Shown one piece after another: positions 53,656 to 62,354 of a DNA stretch of 64,000 nucleotides. Both the position numbers and the translations under genes were made by a program. The stretch is from Photorhabdus cinerea. Its GTDB lineage: Bacteria; Pseudomonadota; Gammaproteobacteria; Enterobacterales; Enterobacteriaceae. The stretch lies in NCBI RefSeq assembly GCF_011189575.1, contig NZ_PUJW01000004.1:1-64000 (forward strand). The letters are read 5' to 3'. Below the pieces are notes generated by a model. It worked only from the letters and a program-made list of their open reading frames with translations. It was not told where the DNA came from and ran no database searches. Numbering within the stretch: the first letter of the stretch is position 1; each line of letters begins with the position of its first letter.

Positions 53656-53773
53656 AATTAGTTTTTGATTAATTGAATTAGATGATCATCTATTTACTTC
53701 AAGTTAGAAATGGAATTAATTTATGATGTTTTTGCTCCCTGTCTATGACTACTTTAATTTTCTTTAATAATGT

Positions 53774-54265
53774 TTATTCTACCCGACGAAAATTCACCAG
53801 TTCAGGTTGTGCGATTCGGAGATAATCTTTGGTGTTGAGAATCACTGAACATTCAAGGCTCCCAGCATTGAAAGCCAGTTCATCAAAACGTTCAAACAGT
53901 AAAGGGTCAGCAACCAGTTTCAGATCTGGATGGAAACTGAACGGTGGAATAGCACCGAATACACATTGCGTCAGTTCAGAAACTTCTTTAGGGCTTGCCA
54001 GTGATGCGCGAGAACCCCCAATCTGTTTTGCTAGTAAAGAGAGGTCAGCTTGTTGATCTGCAGGAAGAACAGCGAGCACATATTGACGAAATCCTTCTCC
54101 TTTGACATGACAAACCAGTCCTTTTGCTCCTTGTCCAAGTTGTGTGCCACGGATTTTTGCAATTTCTTCAGAACGCCCTGCGGTTGGATGTTCAATTACT
54201 CGATAACAGGCATGATTCTCATTCAGTAATGTAGTTAGATTGCTAAATATTTCGTTAGAGGACAA
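53774..54265 (-). CDS. yeaK: YbaK/ProX-family aminoacyl-tRNA deacylase YeaK
   Basis: This 163-residue enzyme of the prolyl-tRNA editing domain superfamily hydrolyses mischarged tRNA (E. coli YeaK acts on Ser- and Thr-type errors, from memory). The alignment with YeaK is nearly complete: EIRGTQLGQGAKGLVC near residue 37, VLAVLPADQQADLSLLA near 63, and GAIPPFSFHPDLKLVADPLLFERFDELAFNAG near 104-135, ending IAQPELVNFRR. It is a single gene, divergent from the alcohol dehydrogenase. Confidence 0.92.
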   Translation of the reverse strand: MSSNEIFSNLTTLLNENHACYRVIEHPTAGRSEEIAKIRGTQLGQGAKGLVCHVKGEGFRQYVLAVLPADQQADLSLLAKQIGGSRASLASPKEVSELTQCVFGAIPPFSFHPDLKLVADPLLFERFDELAFNAGSLECSVILNTKDYLRIAQPELVNFRRVE

Positions 54266-54525
54266 AATAAACTCCTAAGTAATAATGTAATGAATTGATC
54301 TATGAGTTTTCATAATTATTGTGTTAATTATATTTTCATCCAGACATATTACCAAATAAAAATATTATAAGATATGTATCCGAATGGATATTATATGAAC
54401 TTACTGAAATACATATTTATAGTTTTTTGAGATATATGACTCAAATAGAGCTATTATTTATATTTACCTCAAGAAAACTATTTATAGTTCTATGAGATGA
54501 TTTCTGAGTCTTGTGTTTTTTTATA
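54266..54525. other. Divergent spacer between yeaK and the ERIC element
   Basis: AT-rich sequence of about 260 bases should hold the yeaK promoter and perhaps that of the alcohol dehydrogenase. Two GTT-type AGTTTT/AAAACT fragments near 54420 and 54475 flank TTATAGTT(C/T) repeats, but no firm operator can be named. Confidence 0.35.
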
Positions 54526-54652
54526 TATACCTTATGGATTTCAAGATGCATCACGACGGCAAGGGAGCGAATCCCCGGGAGCATAGATAACTCTGTGACC
54601 GGGGTGAGTGAGTGCAGCCAACAAAGAGGCAACTTGAAAAATAACGGGTATA
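54526..54652 (+). repeat. ERIC element (127 bp) in the yiaY leader
   Basis: This is a second 127-bp ERIC, inverted relative to the copy at 12238-12364, with ends TATACC and GGGTATA and the conserved GAATCCCCGGGAG and GTGACCGGGGTGAG segments. It ends 38 bases before the start of the alcohol dehydrogenase gene, so the mRNA leader probably includes it. An open frame runs through it into the gene but is not a likely translation start. Confidence 0.92.
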
Positions 54653-54690
54653 TTTCCATATCAGAACTATTTAATAGTAAGGAATTGTCA

Positions 54691-55842
54691 ATGATGACGA
54701 CTAAATTTTTTATGCCATTAGTCAATATGATTGGAGTTGGCTGTCTGGTTGAAGCGGTAAATTCGATGAAAGATTATGGTTACAAGCGAGCATTAATTGT
54801 GACTGATCGTATTTTAAATGAACTTGGAATGGTGGCAAAAGTTCAATCTTTGCTGGCTGATGTGGGTATCGAAAGTGTGATTTACGATGGTACAAACCCG
54901 AATCCGACAACGGTTAACGTTTCTGAAGGTCTGGCTATATTGCATCAAAATAATAGCGATTGCGTTATTTCATTAGGTGGTGGTTCACCGCATGATTGTG
55001 CAAAAGCCATTGTATTACTAGCAGCCAATGGTGGAGATATCCGGGATTATGTAGGTATTGATCGCTCATCTAAACCACATTTGCCGTTAATTGCCATCAA
55101 TACTACTGCGGGTACCGCGTCAGAAATGACACGTTTCTCTGTCATTACTGATGTTGAGCACCATATTAAAATGGTTATCGCTGATAAAAATATAACACCT
55201 GTTTTGTCGGTGAATGATCCAGAATTGATGGTGGGAATGCCGAAAAGTTTAACTGCCGCGACGGGAATGGATGCAATGACCCATGCGGTTGAAGCTTATC
55301 TCTCTAAAGAGTCCAATCCAATAACGGACGCTTGTGCACTGAAAGCGATCTCCATGATTAGCCACTCCTTACGTCAAGCAGTAGCGAATGGGAGTAACAT
55401 AGAAGCTCGTGAAAACATGGCCTATGCACAATTTTTGGCGGGTATGGCATTTAATAGTGCACTGCTGGGATATGTTCATGCCATGTCTCACCAGTTGGGC
55501 GGTTCCTATGATTTGCCACACGGTGTGTGTAATGCGGTTCTGTTGCCGCATGTTCAGGAATTTAATGCCAAAGTATCTGCTGGTCGTTTGAAGGATATTG
55601 CTGCGGCAATGGGGGTAGATGTAAGAACCATGGATGATCAGCAAGGGGCGGCAGCGTGTATTGATGAAATTCGTAAACTGTCAAAAGATATTGGCATTCC
55701 GGCTGGTTTGGCTGAACTGAATGTCAAATTGGAAGACCTGCCAATGTTGGCAACTAATGCCTTGAAAGATATATGTTGTTTGACTAACCCAGCTCAGGCT
55801 ACCCACGAAGAAATCGTTGCAATTTTCAAAGCTGCCATGTGA
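54691..55842 (+). CDS. yiaY: Iron-containing alcohol dehydrogenase, YiaY-like
   Basis: This group III alcohol dehydrogenase has 383 residues, equal to E. coli YiaY. NAD-binding SLGGGSPHDCAK is near residue 93; NTTAGTASEMTRF near 138; the iron ligands are carried by TGMDAMTHAVEAYLS (Asp and His) near 190-205, HAMSHQLGG near 262 and LPHGVCNAVLLPH near 274. The true start is ATG 54691, preceded by AAGGA. The natural substrate is unknown; FucO-like lactaldehyde reduction is possible, but residues favour YiaY. The gene stands alone, with the ERIC directly upstream. Confidence 0.9.
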   Translation: MMTTKFFMPLVNMIGVGCLVEAVNSMKDYGYKRALIVTDRILNELGMVAKVQSLLADVGIESVIYDGTNPNPTTVNVSEGLAILHQNNSDCVISLGGGSPHDCAKAIVLLAANGGDIRDYVGIDRSSKPHLPLIAINTTAGTASEMTRFSVITDVEHHIKMVIADKNITPVLSVNDPELMVGMPKSLTAATGMDAMTHAVEAYLSKESNPITDACALKAISMISHSLRQAVANGSNIEARENMAYAQFLAGMAFNSALLGYVHAMSHQLGGSYDLPHGVCNAVLLPHVQEFNAKVSAGRLKDIAAAMGVDVRTMDDQQGAAACIDEIRKLSKDIGIPAGLAELNVKLEDLPMLATNALKDICCLTNPAQATHEEIVAIFKAAM

Positions 55843-55887
55843 TCTGTAAATCCTCACCTCATAGGGCATAATTATCTACACATTGTC

Positions 55888-55930
55888 AAACTGACCCAGA
55901 ATATTTGTGGCTAACTGGGTCAGTTTCTCT
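55888..55930 (+). terminator. Hairpin after yiaY
   Basis: AAACTGACCCAG (55888-55899) pairs perfectly with CTGGGTCAGTTT (55915-55926), with a 15-nt loop and a short pyrimidine tail. It lies 45 bases past the stop. Confidence 0.75.
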
Positions 55931-56039
55931 GCTGTCCTACAACTTTGCTCATCAATGAGCCGTACAATTGCTTTTCATCTCTGTAATAACATGTCTTGGT
56001 GGCATATTTTCTTAAAAATAATTATAGCTACACATGGGT

Positions 56040-56105
56040 AAAAAAAGTCAGGGTACATGCTAATTACCATGTGGAGATAAGCGGGCATTATTACTCAGTA
56101 CCCTG
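56040..56105 (-). terminator. Probable his operon terminator
   Basis: On the minus strand CAGGGTAC (56098-56105) pairs with GTACCCTG (56049-56056). An inner ATGC/GCAT pairing is present, and seven T residues follow (plus-strand A-run 56040-56046). It lies 64 bases past the hisI stop. The loop is long, which lowers certainty. Confidence 0.6.
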
Positions 56106-56168
56106 CGCCTTTCTGGGAATTTAATCACTTGTGATTTAGTGGTGGAAGCAAGTCACCTGACTTCTGGT

Positions 56169-56774
56169 TCATCTTTCCCTTAACCGGCGAATGATACAAC
56201 TGAGATCCAAATCTTGGTCTTGCAGCAGAACTATTAAGTGATACATCAGGTCAGCCGCTTCATTCGTAAGTTCTTCTCTGTTATTAACTGTAGCTGCCAG
56301 AGCAGTTTCTACGCCTTCTTCACCGACTTTTTGAGCAATTCGTTTAGTACCGCTGGCATATAACTTTGCTGTGTATGAGCTGTTTGGGTCGGCTGTTTTA
56401 CGGCTAGCCAGCAATTTTTCAAGTTGAAAGAGAAAACCCGATTCAGTTTGTGCCGGAGCGAAGCAACTATTTGTACCAGAATGGCAGGTAGGGCCGATCG
56501 GATCAGCGAGTGCCAATAGAGTATCATTGTCACAATCCGGATAAATCTTAACTAAGTTAAGAAAATGTCCAGAGCTTTCACCTTTGGTCCACAAACGTTG
56601 TTTGCTACGGGAAAAGAAAGTGATTTTGCCCGAGCTAATAGTGATATTAAGCGCCTCTTTATTCATATATCCCATCATTAGGACATCCCCGGATACAGCA
56701 TGTTGCACGATAACTGGCATCATATAGGAGACTTTTTCCCAATCCAGTTTTTCGATTTGTTGTGTGGTTAGCAA
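56169..56774 (-). CDS. hisI: Bifunctional PRA-cyclohydrolase / PR-ATP pyrophosphatase HisI
   Basis: This bifunctional enzyme catalyses steps 2 and 3 of histidine synthesis. The N-terminal cyclohydrolase domain (about 1-105) has SRSKQRLWTKGESSGHF and the metal ligands in DCDNDTLL and GPTCH. The C-terminal pyrophosphatase domain (about 112-201) has KRIAQKVGEEGVETALAA and ELTNEAADLMYHLIVLL. The 201-residue fusion is the normal enterobacterial form. It is the last gene of the operon and overlaps hisF by 7 bases. Confidence 0.96.
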   Translation of the reverse strand: MLTTQQIEKLDWEKVSYMMPVIVQHAVSGDVLMMGYMNKEALNITISSGKITFFSRSKQRLWTKGESSGHFLNLVKIYPDCDNDTLLALADPIGPTCHSGTNSCFAPAQTESGFLFQLEKLLASRKTADPNSSYTAKLYASGTKRIAQKVGEEGVETALAATVNNREELTNEAADLMYHLIVLLQDQDLDLSCIIRRLRER

Positions 56775-57544
56775 GTTCTTATCTCCACGCCTTGTTGTGA
56801 AAGGTACTGTTTTAATTCACTAATATTAATAATGTGTTTATGGAATACAGATGCGGCTAGTGCACCATCGACATTTGCTTGTTTAAAGGCGTCAAGGAAG
56901 TGTTCTGGTGCTCCTGCTCCGCCAGAGGCAATGAGAGGAACATGACAGACGTCGCGTACCTGTTTTAGCTGAGCCAGATCGTAGCCATTGCGTACACCAT
57001 CTTGATTCATCATATTTAACACGATTTCACCTGCGCCACGGTGTTGTGCTTCTTTTACCCAATCAAGAGTTTGCCATTGAGTGGCTGTTGTACGTTTCTC
57101 ATCACCAGTGAATTGATAAACCCGATAGTCGCCAGTAATTTCATCAAACCAGGTATCAACCCCGACGACTACGCATTGAACACCGTAGCGATCTGCCAGG
57201 CGGGTAATCAAGGTTGGGTCAGTAAGTGCAGGAGAGTTGATGGAGATTTTATCTGCACCAAATGAGAGGATTTGTCCTGCATCTTCAACAGTTTTAATGC
57301 CACCAGCAACGCAGAAAGGAATGTCAATCACTTCTGCGATTCTGGATACCCAACTTTTATCTACCACTCGTCCATCAGATGAGGCGGTGATATCGTAGAA
57401 AACTAATTCATCAGCGCCTTCTGTTGCATAGCGCTGAGCGAGTGGAACAATATCGCCGATGATTTCGTGATGACGAAATTGAACACCTTTAACCACTTGT
57501 CCATCACGGACATCAAGACAAGGAATTATGCGTTTTGCCAGCAT
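56768..57544 (-). CDS. hisF: Imidazole glycerol phosphate synthase cyclase subunit HisF
   Basis: This TIM-barrel synthase subunit joins ammonia from HisH to PRFAR. The 258 residues start MLAKRIIPCLDVRDGQVVKGVQF, with the catalytic Asp in CLDVRDG. The second catalytic Asp is in MNQDGVRNGYD near residue 180. Phosphate-binding SGGAGAPEHF is near 227. It overlaps hisA by 19 bases and hisI by 7 bases, which indicates strong coupling within the operon. Confidence 0.96.
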   Translation of the reverse strand: MLAKRIIPCLDVRDGQVVKGVQFRHHEIIGDIVPLAQRYATEGADELVFYDITASSDGRVVDKSWVSRIAEVIDIPFCVAGGIKTVEDAGQILSFGADKISINSPALTDPTLITRLADRYGVQCVVVGVDTWFDEITGDYRVYQFTGDEKRTTATQWQTLDWVKEAQHRGAGEIVLNMMNQDGVRNGYDLAQLKQVRDVCHVPLIASGGAGAPEHFLDAFKQANVDGALAASVFHKHIINISELKQYLSQQGVEIRTC

Positions 57545-58263
57545 TGGATTGCCTCCGTCAGGGTAAATTTCCCATCAAGTAATGCACGGCCAATAATAAC
57601 CCCGGCTACACCGCTGATAGGTAGAGAAGCGATATCATTTAATGCTCCAATACCTCCGGAAGCCTGAAATGCAATTTGTGGATAGCGTTGGCAAATTTCC
57701 CGATATAATTCAATGTTTGAGCCGTTCAGCGTGCCATCGCGGGAGATATCGGTGCAGAGTACATGTTTCAATCCAAAAGGTAGATATTGTTCAATCACTT
57801 GTTCCAGTGTGGCTGCTGAATTTTCTTGCCAGCCATTGATAGCGACTTGCTTCATACCTGTATCATCGATGCGGACATCCAGCGCCAGCACAATGGCCTC
57901 TGAACCATAATGTTGAAACCATTGGGTAACCAATGCGGGCTGTTTTATGGCGGTAGAACCGATAACAACCCGTTTAGCGCCGGTATCAAGTAGTGCTTTT
58001 ATATCTTCTTCTGTACGGATGCCGCCACCGACCTGAACAGGGATGGAAACAGCTGAAAGTAACTTATTGAGTAGAGGAATTTGACGGGCTGACGGCTCTT
58101 TAGCACCAGTCAGATCGACCAGATGGAGTAATTTTGCTCCCTGCTGTTCATATTGTTGAAAATAGGACAAAGGATCATGTCCATAATCTCGCTGTTGACA
58201 ATAATCTCCCTGATGTAACCGTACTACCTTGCCATCAATCAAATCTAATGCCGGTATAATCAT
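57526..58263 (-). CDS. hisA: ProFAR isomerase HisA
   Basis: This TIM-barrel enzyme performs the Amadori isomerisation of step 4. The 245 residues begin MIIPALDLIDGKVVRLHQGDY, with the catalytic Asp near residue 7. VGGGIRTEEDIKALLDTGAKRVVIGS near 79-104 and the second Asp in CTDISRDGT near 170 complete the site. HASGG-type phosphate binding is in FQASGGIGAL. It is an internal half-barrel relative of HisF, as usual. It follows hisH by 5 bases. Confidence 0.96.
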   Translation of the reverse strand: MIIPALDLIDGKVVRLHQGDYCQQRDYGHDPLSYFQQYEQQGAKLLHLVDLTGAKEPSARQIPLLNKLLSAVSIPVQVGGGIRTEEDIKALLDTGAKRVVIGSTAIKQPALVTQWFQHYGSEAIVLALDVRIDDTGMKQVAINGWQENSAATLEQVIEQYLPFGLKHVLCTDISRDGTLNGSNIELYREICQRYPQIAFQASGGIGALNDIASLPISGVAGVIIGRALLDGKFTLTEAIQCWQNA

Positions 58264-58268
58264 TGCGC

Positions 58269-58862
58269 TTACATCTCCAAAAAGTTCTTTAATAGCTTGG
58301 CTCCAGCTGTGCCGGAACGTTCAGGGTGGAATTGCACACCAAAGAAATTGTCTTTGGCGATTGCGCTGCTGAAAGTATTGCCGTATTCAGTTTGAGCAAT
58401 TGTGTGTGCATTGACTGGAATCGCGTAACTATGAATAAAGTAAAAATAGGCATAGTCTACAATGCCCCGAAATAGCGGATGTCCCGCTTTTGGCAGTACC
58501 TGATTCCAGCCCATATGTGGTAACGGAAGCTGATTGGTAGCCATTTTTTTGACGGGTGAATCAATAAGTCCAAGCATCGTTACATTATTGCTTTCTTCGC
58601 TGGTAGTCGCGAATAACTGCATTCCGAGGCAAATACCTAACACAGGCTGGTTCAGTACTTTAATCAACGGTATAAGTTCCCGTTGTTTCAATTGATCCAT
58701 TGCTGCACTGGCAGTACCAACGCCGGGTAAAAGTAATTTATCGGCTGTCAGGATCGTTGCTGTTTCTCGGCTGATTTCTGGTGCATAACCTAATCTGCGG
58801 ATGGCATAAGCCACAGATGACAAGTTGGCGCAGCCAGTATCAAGAATGACGACTTTCATCAC
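58269..58862 (-). CDS. hisH: Imidazole glycerol phosphate synthase glutaminase subunit HisH
   Basis: This class I glutamine amidotransferase feeds ammonia to HisF. The 197-residue protein has LPGVGTASAAMDQL near residue 50, the nucleophile in PVLGICLGMQLF near 76, and the His-Glu pair in GVQFHPERSG near 177. It overlaps hisB by 4 bases, the ATGA type. Confidence 0.96.
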   Translation of the reverse strand: MMKVVILDTGCANLSSVAYAIRRLGYAPEISRETATILTADKLLLPGVGTASAAMDQLKQRELIPLIKVLNQPVLGICLGMQLFATTSEESNNVTMLGLIDSPVKKMATNQLPLPHMGWNQVLPKAGHPLFRGIVDYAYFYFIHSYAIPVNAHTIAQTEYGNTFSSAIAKDNFFGVQFHPERSGTAGAKLLKNFLEM

Positions 58863-59926
58863 AAAACCCCTTTGGAACTTGGCAGTGTATCGCCTTCTAT
58901 CCGAATCGCCTGACGCAGTGTCCGACCAAAGACTTTAAACAGGCTTTCTGCTCTGTGGTGATCATTATTGCCTTTTGTCTTTAGGTGCAGTGTGCAGTCC
59001 ATTGTATAAGAGAGTGAGCGGAAGAAGTGCTCGATCATTTCGGTACTCAGATCACCGACTCGTTGATATTTGAATTCAGCTTGATATTCAAGATGTGGGC
59101 GACCGGAGATATCGAGAGCGCAGTGAGCAAGGCATTCATCCATGGGTAATACAAAACCAAAACGGGAGATGCCTCGTTTATTTCCCAGAGCCAGTTTTAA
59201 CGCTTTTCCGAGAGCTAGTCCGGTGTCCTCAACGGAGTGGTGATCATCAATACAGAGATCGCCTTTAACCTGAATATTCATGCGGAAACCGCCATGGGTT
59301 GCAATTTGATCCAGCATATGATCAAAAAATCCGACGCCAGTATTGATTTTGCTGCCACCTTCACGATCTAACCAAACTTCAATGTTGATGGATGTTTCTT
59401 TGGTGACACGTTGAATGTGAGCATGGCGATCTTGACAAGTCAGTTGGGCGCTTATGGCTGACCAACTAAGGTTTTCTGGATGATAGCGCAATCCTTGAAT
59501 ACCCATATTTTTAGCCAGTTGCAGATCGGTTTCCCGATCACCAATAACATAACTGTTAGCCGTATCCATCAAACCCACTGTCAGATATTTTTCTGCCAGT
59601 TTTGTTTTTGGCTTACGACAATTGCAGTTATCTGCGGGTTTGTGAGGGCAGATTAAAACTTCATCGAAATTGATCCCCTGAGAGTTAAAAATTTGCATCA
59701 TCAGGTTGTGCGGTGGTTCAAACTCCTCTAATGGAAAACTTTCTGTACCAAGGCCATCCTGATTGGTGATCATAATCAGCTTGAAACCTGATTTTTGCAG
59801 GGCAAGCAATGCGGGAATAACGTTAGTTTCCAGTGCTAGTTTGTCCAGGCTATCAACTTGAAAGTCTGCTGGTGGTTCAGTAATCAGCGTGCCATCTCGG
59901 TCAATAAAAAGTAGTTTCTGGTTCAT
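58859..59926 (-). CDS. hisB: Bifunctional histidinol-phosphatase / IGP dehydratase HisB
   Basis: This 355-residue fusion catalyses steps 6 and 8. The N-terminal HAD phosphatase (about 1-165) has the nucleophile motif FIDRDGTL, MITNQDG, a zinc loop with CPHKPADNCNC, and VIGDRETDLQLAKNMG. The C-terminal dehydratase (about 166-355) has the metal-site boxes DHMLDQIATHGG, DDHHSVEDTGLALG, and LKTKGNNDHHRAESLFK. The fusion is the expected gammaproteobacterial form. It follows hisC by 20 bases. Confidence 0.96.
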   Translation of the reverse strand: MNQKLLFIDRDGTLITEPPADFQVDSLDKLALETNVIPALLALQKSGFKLIMITNQDGLGTESFPLEEFEPPHNLMMQIFNSQGINFDEVLICPHKPADNCNCRKPKTKLAEKYLTVGLMDTANSYVIGDRETDLQLAKNMGIQGLRYHPENLSWSAISAQLTCQDRHAHIQRVTKETSINIEVWLDREGGSKINTGVGFFDHMLDQIATHGGFRMNIQVKGDLCIDDHHSVEDTGLALGKALKLALGNKRGISRFGFVLPMDECLAHCALDISGRPHLEYQAEFKYQRVGDLSTEMIEHFFRSLSYTMDCTLHLKTKGNNDHHRAESLFKVFGRTLRQAIRIEGDTLPSSKGVL

Positions 59927-59946
59927 CAGCTTTCTATTTCCTTTGG

Positions 59947-61035
59947 TTATTTGTTTTTAGTGGAAAGGGCGCTAATGGCTTCAACCACCTGTTCACACTC
60001 TTTACGAGTGCCTATAGTGATCCGCAGGCAACCATCCAAACCGGACTGTTTGCGCTGGTCACGCAGGATAATCCCCTGATGCCATAATGTTCTGAAAACT
60101 GTTTCAGCATCATAGAATTTCACTAGTATGTAGTTGGTTTCACTGGGAAATACCTTTTCAACGATTGCTAATTTATTCAGGGCATACTGCAAGTAGTCGC
60201 GGTTCTCCTTTATTTCAACAACCCGTTTTTGCATAACTGCGATACCTTCTGCTGTTAGGGCTTGTGCTGCAATATTCGCAACGGGAGTAGAAAGTGGGTA
60301 AGGCGCAATGACTTTTAATAACAGGGCGATAATATCCACAGAGGCGAGAGTAAATCCACAGCGCAAACCAGCCAAAGCAAAAGCTTTCGAGAGGGTTCGC
60401 AAAATAACTAAATTCGGATAGTTTTTTAGCCAGCTTGCGATACTATTCTCCGGGCAGAATTCAATATATGCCTCATCAATTGCGACGATTGCGCGGTTGG
60501 CGGCCAGTTCCAGAATTTTACGCAGTGAAACAGGATTAATTGGGTTCCCTGTTGGGTTATTAGGGCTACAGATGTAGATTAGTTTTACTCGGTCGAGGTT
60601 ATTTTCGATCGCTTCGATATCCAGTTGCCAATTTTCCTGAGTGGCAATTTTCTTTTGTTCGACACCAAAAGCTTCAGCGCTGACACTGTACATACCATAA
60701 GTCGGAGGGCAGAACAGAACAGCATCTTGCCCCGGTTCACAAAATACGCGGATCAGCAGTTCAATGGATTCATCGGCACCACGACAGGCAAGTACTTGCT
60801 CAGGTTGTAAACCAGCATAGGTAGCATAACGGTGGATGAGGGATACCGGCTGGCAGTCAGGATAGCGGTTTAGTGTCCGCTTGGTGAACTGGAAATCAGG
60901 TGGCAGTGGGTATTCGTTGGCATTCAACCAAACATCTCCGCTGCCTCCAAGGCGACGGGCGGACATATAAGGTATTAATTTGCGGACATTTTCCCGTGCT
61001 AACAGATTGATATCAAAAATATTATCCATGTTCAC
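59947..61035 (-). CDS. hisC: Histidinol-phosphate aminotransferase HisC
   Basis: This PLP-dependent class I/II aminotransferase performs step 7. The 362 residues include LNANEYPLPP near residue 38, RGADESIELLIRVFCEPG near 84, CSPNNPTGNP near 156, DEAYIEF near 187, and the Schiff-base lysine in RTLSKAFALAGLRCG near 214. RITIGTRKECE near the C-terminus binds the substrate carboxylate. It overlaps hisD by 4 bases. Confidence 0.96.
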   Translation of the reverse strand: MNMDNIFDINLLARENVRKLIPYMSARRLGGSGDVWLNANEYPLPPDFQFTKRTLNRYPDCQPVSLIHRYATYAGLQPEQVLACRGADESIELLIRVFCEPGQDAVLFCPPTYGMYSVSAEAFGVEQKKIATQENWQLDIEAIENNLDRVKLIYICSPNNPTGNPINPVSLRKILELAANRAIVAIDEAYIEFCPENSIASWLKNYPNLVILRTLSKAFALAGLRCGFTLASVDIIALLLKVIAPYPLSTPVANIAAQALTAEGIAVMQKRVVEIKENRDYLQYALNKLAIVEKVFPSETNYILVKFYDAETVFRTLWHQGIILRDQRKQSGLDGCLRITIGTRKECEQVVEAISALSTKNK

Positions 61036-62348
61036 TCCTTATCTGCAATATTCAGTGCAGCCACACGTAAAGTTACTGCGTTTTTGTGAGCGGTGAGTTG
61101 TTCTGCCTGCGCCAGTGTTTCGATGGTCTGAGATAGATTTAATAGCCCTTGCGGAGTCAGTTGCTGAATAGTCATACGTTTCAGAAAATCAGCCAGACCA
61201 AGGCTGGAATAAGTTGAGGTGTAGCCATAGGTTGGCAAGACGTGGTTAGTTCCTGAGGCGTAATCTCCCGCAGATTCCGGCGACCAGTCACCGAGGAAAA
61301 CAGAACCCGCATTGGTGATTTTTTCAACCAGTTGTTCTGGCTGACGAGTCTGAATAATCAGGTGCTCAGGGCCATAGCAGTTGCTGATTTCTACACACTG
61401 TTGCAGGCTTTCTGTCACGATAATACGGCTATGTTCTAGCGCCTTAGCCGCTATCAGATTGCGGGAAAGCTGGGGCAGTTGTTTCTTGATTTCCTTTATA
61501 ACTTCTTTGGCTAACTTTTCATCAGGAGTTACCAATATGACTTGTGAATCTGGGCCATGTTCTGCTTGTGAAAGTAAATCAGCGGCAGCAAATACTGGGT
61601 TTGCGTCCTCATCAGCAATAATAAGCACTTCCGATGGGCCTGCGGGCATATCAATGGCGGCGCCATCTATTCGTTGGCTAATTTGCCTTTTAGCTTCAGT
61701 GACATAAGCATTACCTGGGCCAAAAATTTTGTCTATTTTAGGGACGGACTTTGTTCCGAACGCCATAGCTGCAATGGCCTGAGCACCGCCAATCTGGAAT
61801 ATTTCTGTAATCCCACATAATTTTGCAGCATAGAGAATTTCATCTGCAATAGGAGGTGGAGAACAAAGCACAACTTTACGGCAGCCTGCTATTTTGGCAG
61901 GTGTTCCAAGCATCAAAACTGTAGAGGGTAATGGTGCTGAACCTCCGGGTATATACAACCCGACAGAATCGATAGGCCGTGTTACTTGCTGACAACGCAC
62001 CCCTGGCTGAGTTTCTACTTCAATCTTTACAGGTTTCTGAACTTCGTGAAAGACGCGGATATTGTTCATTGCTTGCTGCATCGCCTGTTTAATGTCGTTA
62101 TTGAGGCGGTTATCTGCGGCTGCTATTTCTTCTGGTGAGATACGGATATTTTCAATAACAGTTTTGTCGAAACGTAGACTAAGTTCTCGCAGAGTGTGAT
62201 CGCCACGTTTTTTTACTGCATCCAGAATCTGTTCCACTGTGTGGGAAATTTCTTCAGAAGCGACAACCGCCGGGCGTGCCAGTAAAGCTTGTTGCTGTTT
62301 ACCATTATATTCCTGCCAACGAATGGGGGTCTTGAAACGAGTAATCAT
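61032..62348 (-). CDS. hisD: Histidinol dehydrogenase HisD
   Basis: This zinc-dependent NAD enzyme performs the last two oxidations to histidine. The 438-residue protein has the NAD loop region IPGGSAPLPSTVLMLGTPAKIAGC near 134, the GNAYVTEAKR block near 220, IDMPAGPSEVLIIADEDANP, and the zinc and catalytic segment QAEHGPDSQ near 262. CYGPEHL and YASGTNHVLPT follow. It is 6 bases after hisG and overlaps hisC. Confidence 0.97.
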   Translation of the reverse strand: MITRFKTPIRWQEYNGKQQQALLARPAVVASEEISHTVEQILDAVKKRGDHTLRELSLRFDKTVIENIRISPEEIAAADNRLNNDIKQAMQQAMNNIRVFHEVQKPVKIEVETQPGVRCQQVTRPIDSVGLYIPGGSAPLPSTVLMLGTPAKIAGCRKVVLCSPPPIADEILYAAKLCGITEIFQIGGAQAIAAMAFGTKSVPKIDKIFGPGNAYVTEAKRQISQRIDGAAIDMPAGPSEVLIIADEDANPVFAAADLLSQAEHGPDSQVILVTPDEKLAKEVIKEIKKQLPQLSRNLIAAKALEHSRIIVTESLQQCVEISNCYGPEHLIIQTRQPEQLVEKITNAGSVFLGDWSPESAGDYASGTNHVLPTYGYTSTYSSLGLADFLKRMTIQQLTPQGLLNLSQTIETLAQAEQLTAHKNAVTLRVAALNIADKE

Positions 62349-62354
62349 CTTTGT

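Noticed and set aside
54511..54690. N-terminal extension of the alcohol dehydrogenase
   Set aside because: The extra 60 codons are ERIC sequence. ATG 54691 has a ribosome site and gives the exact family length.
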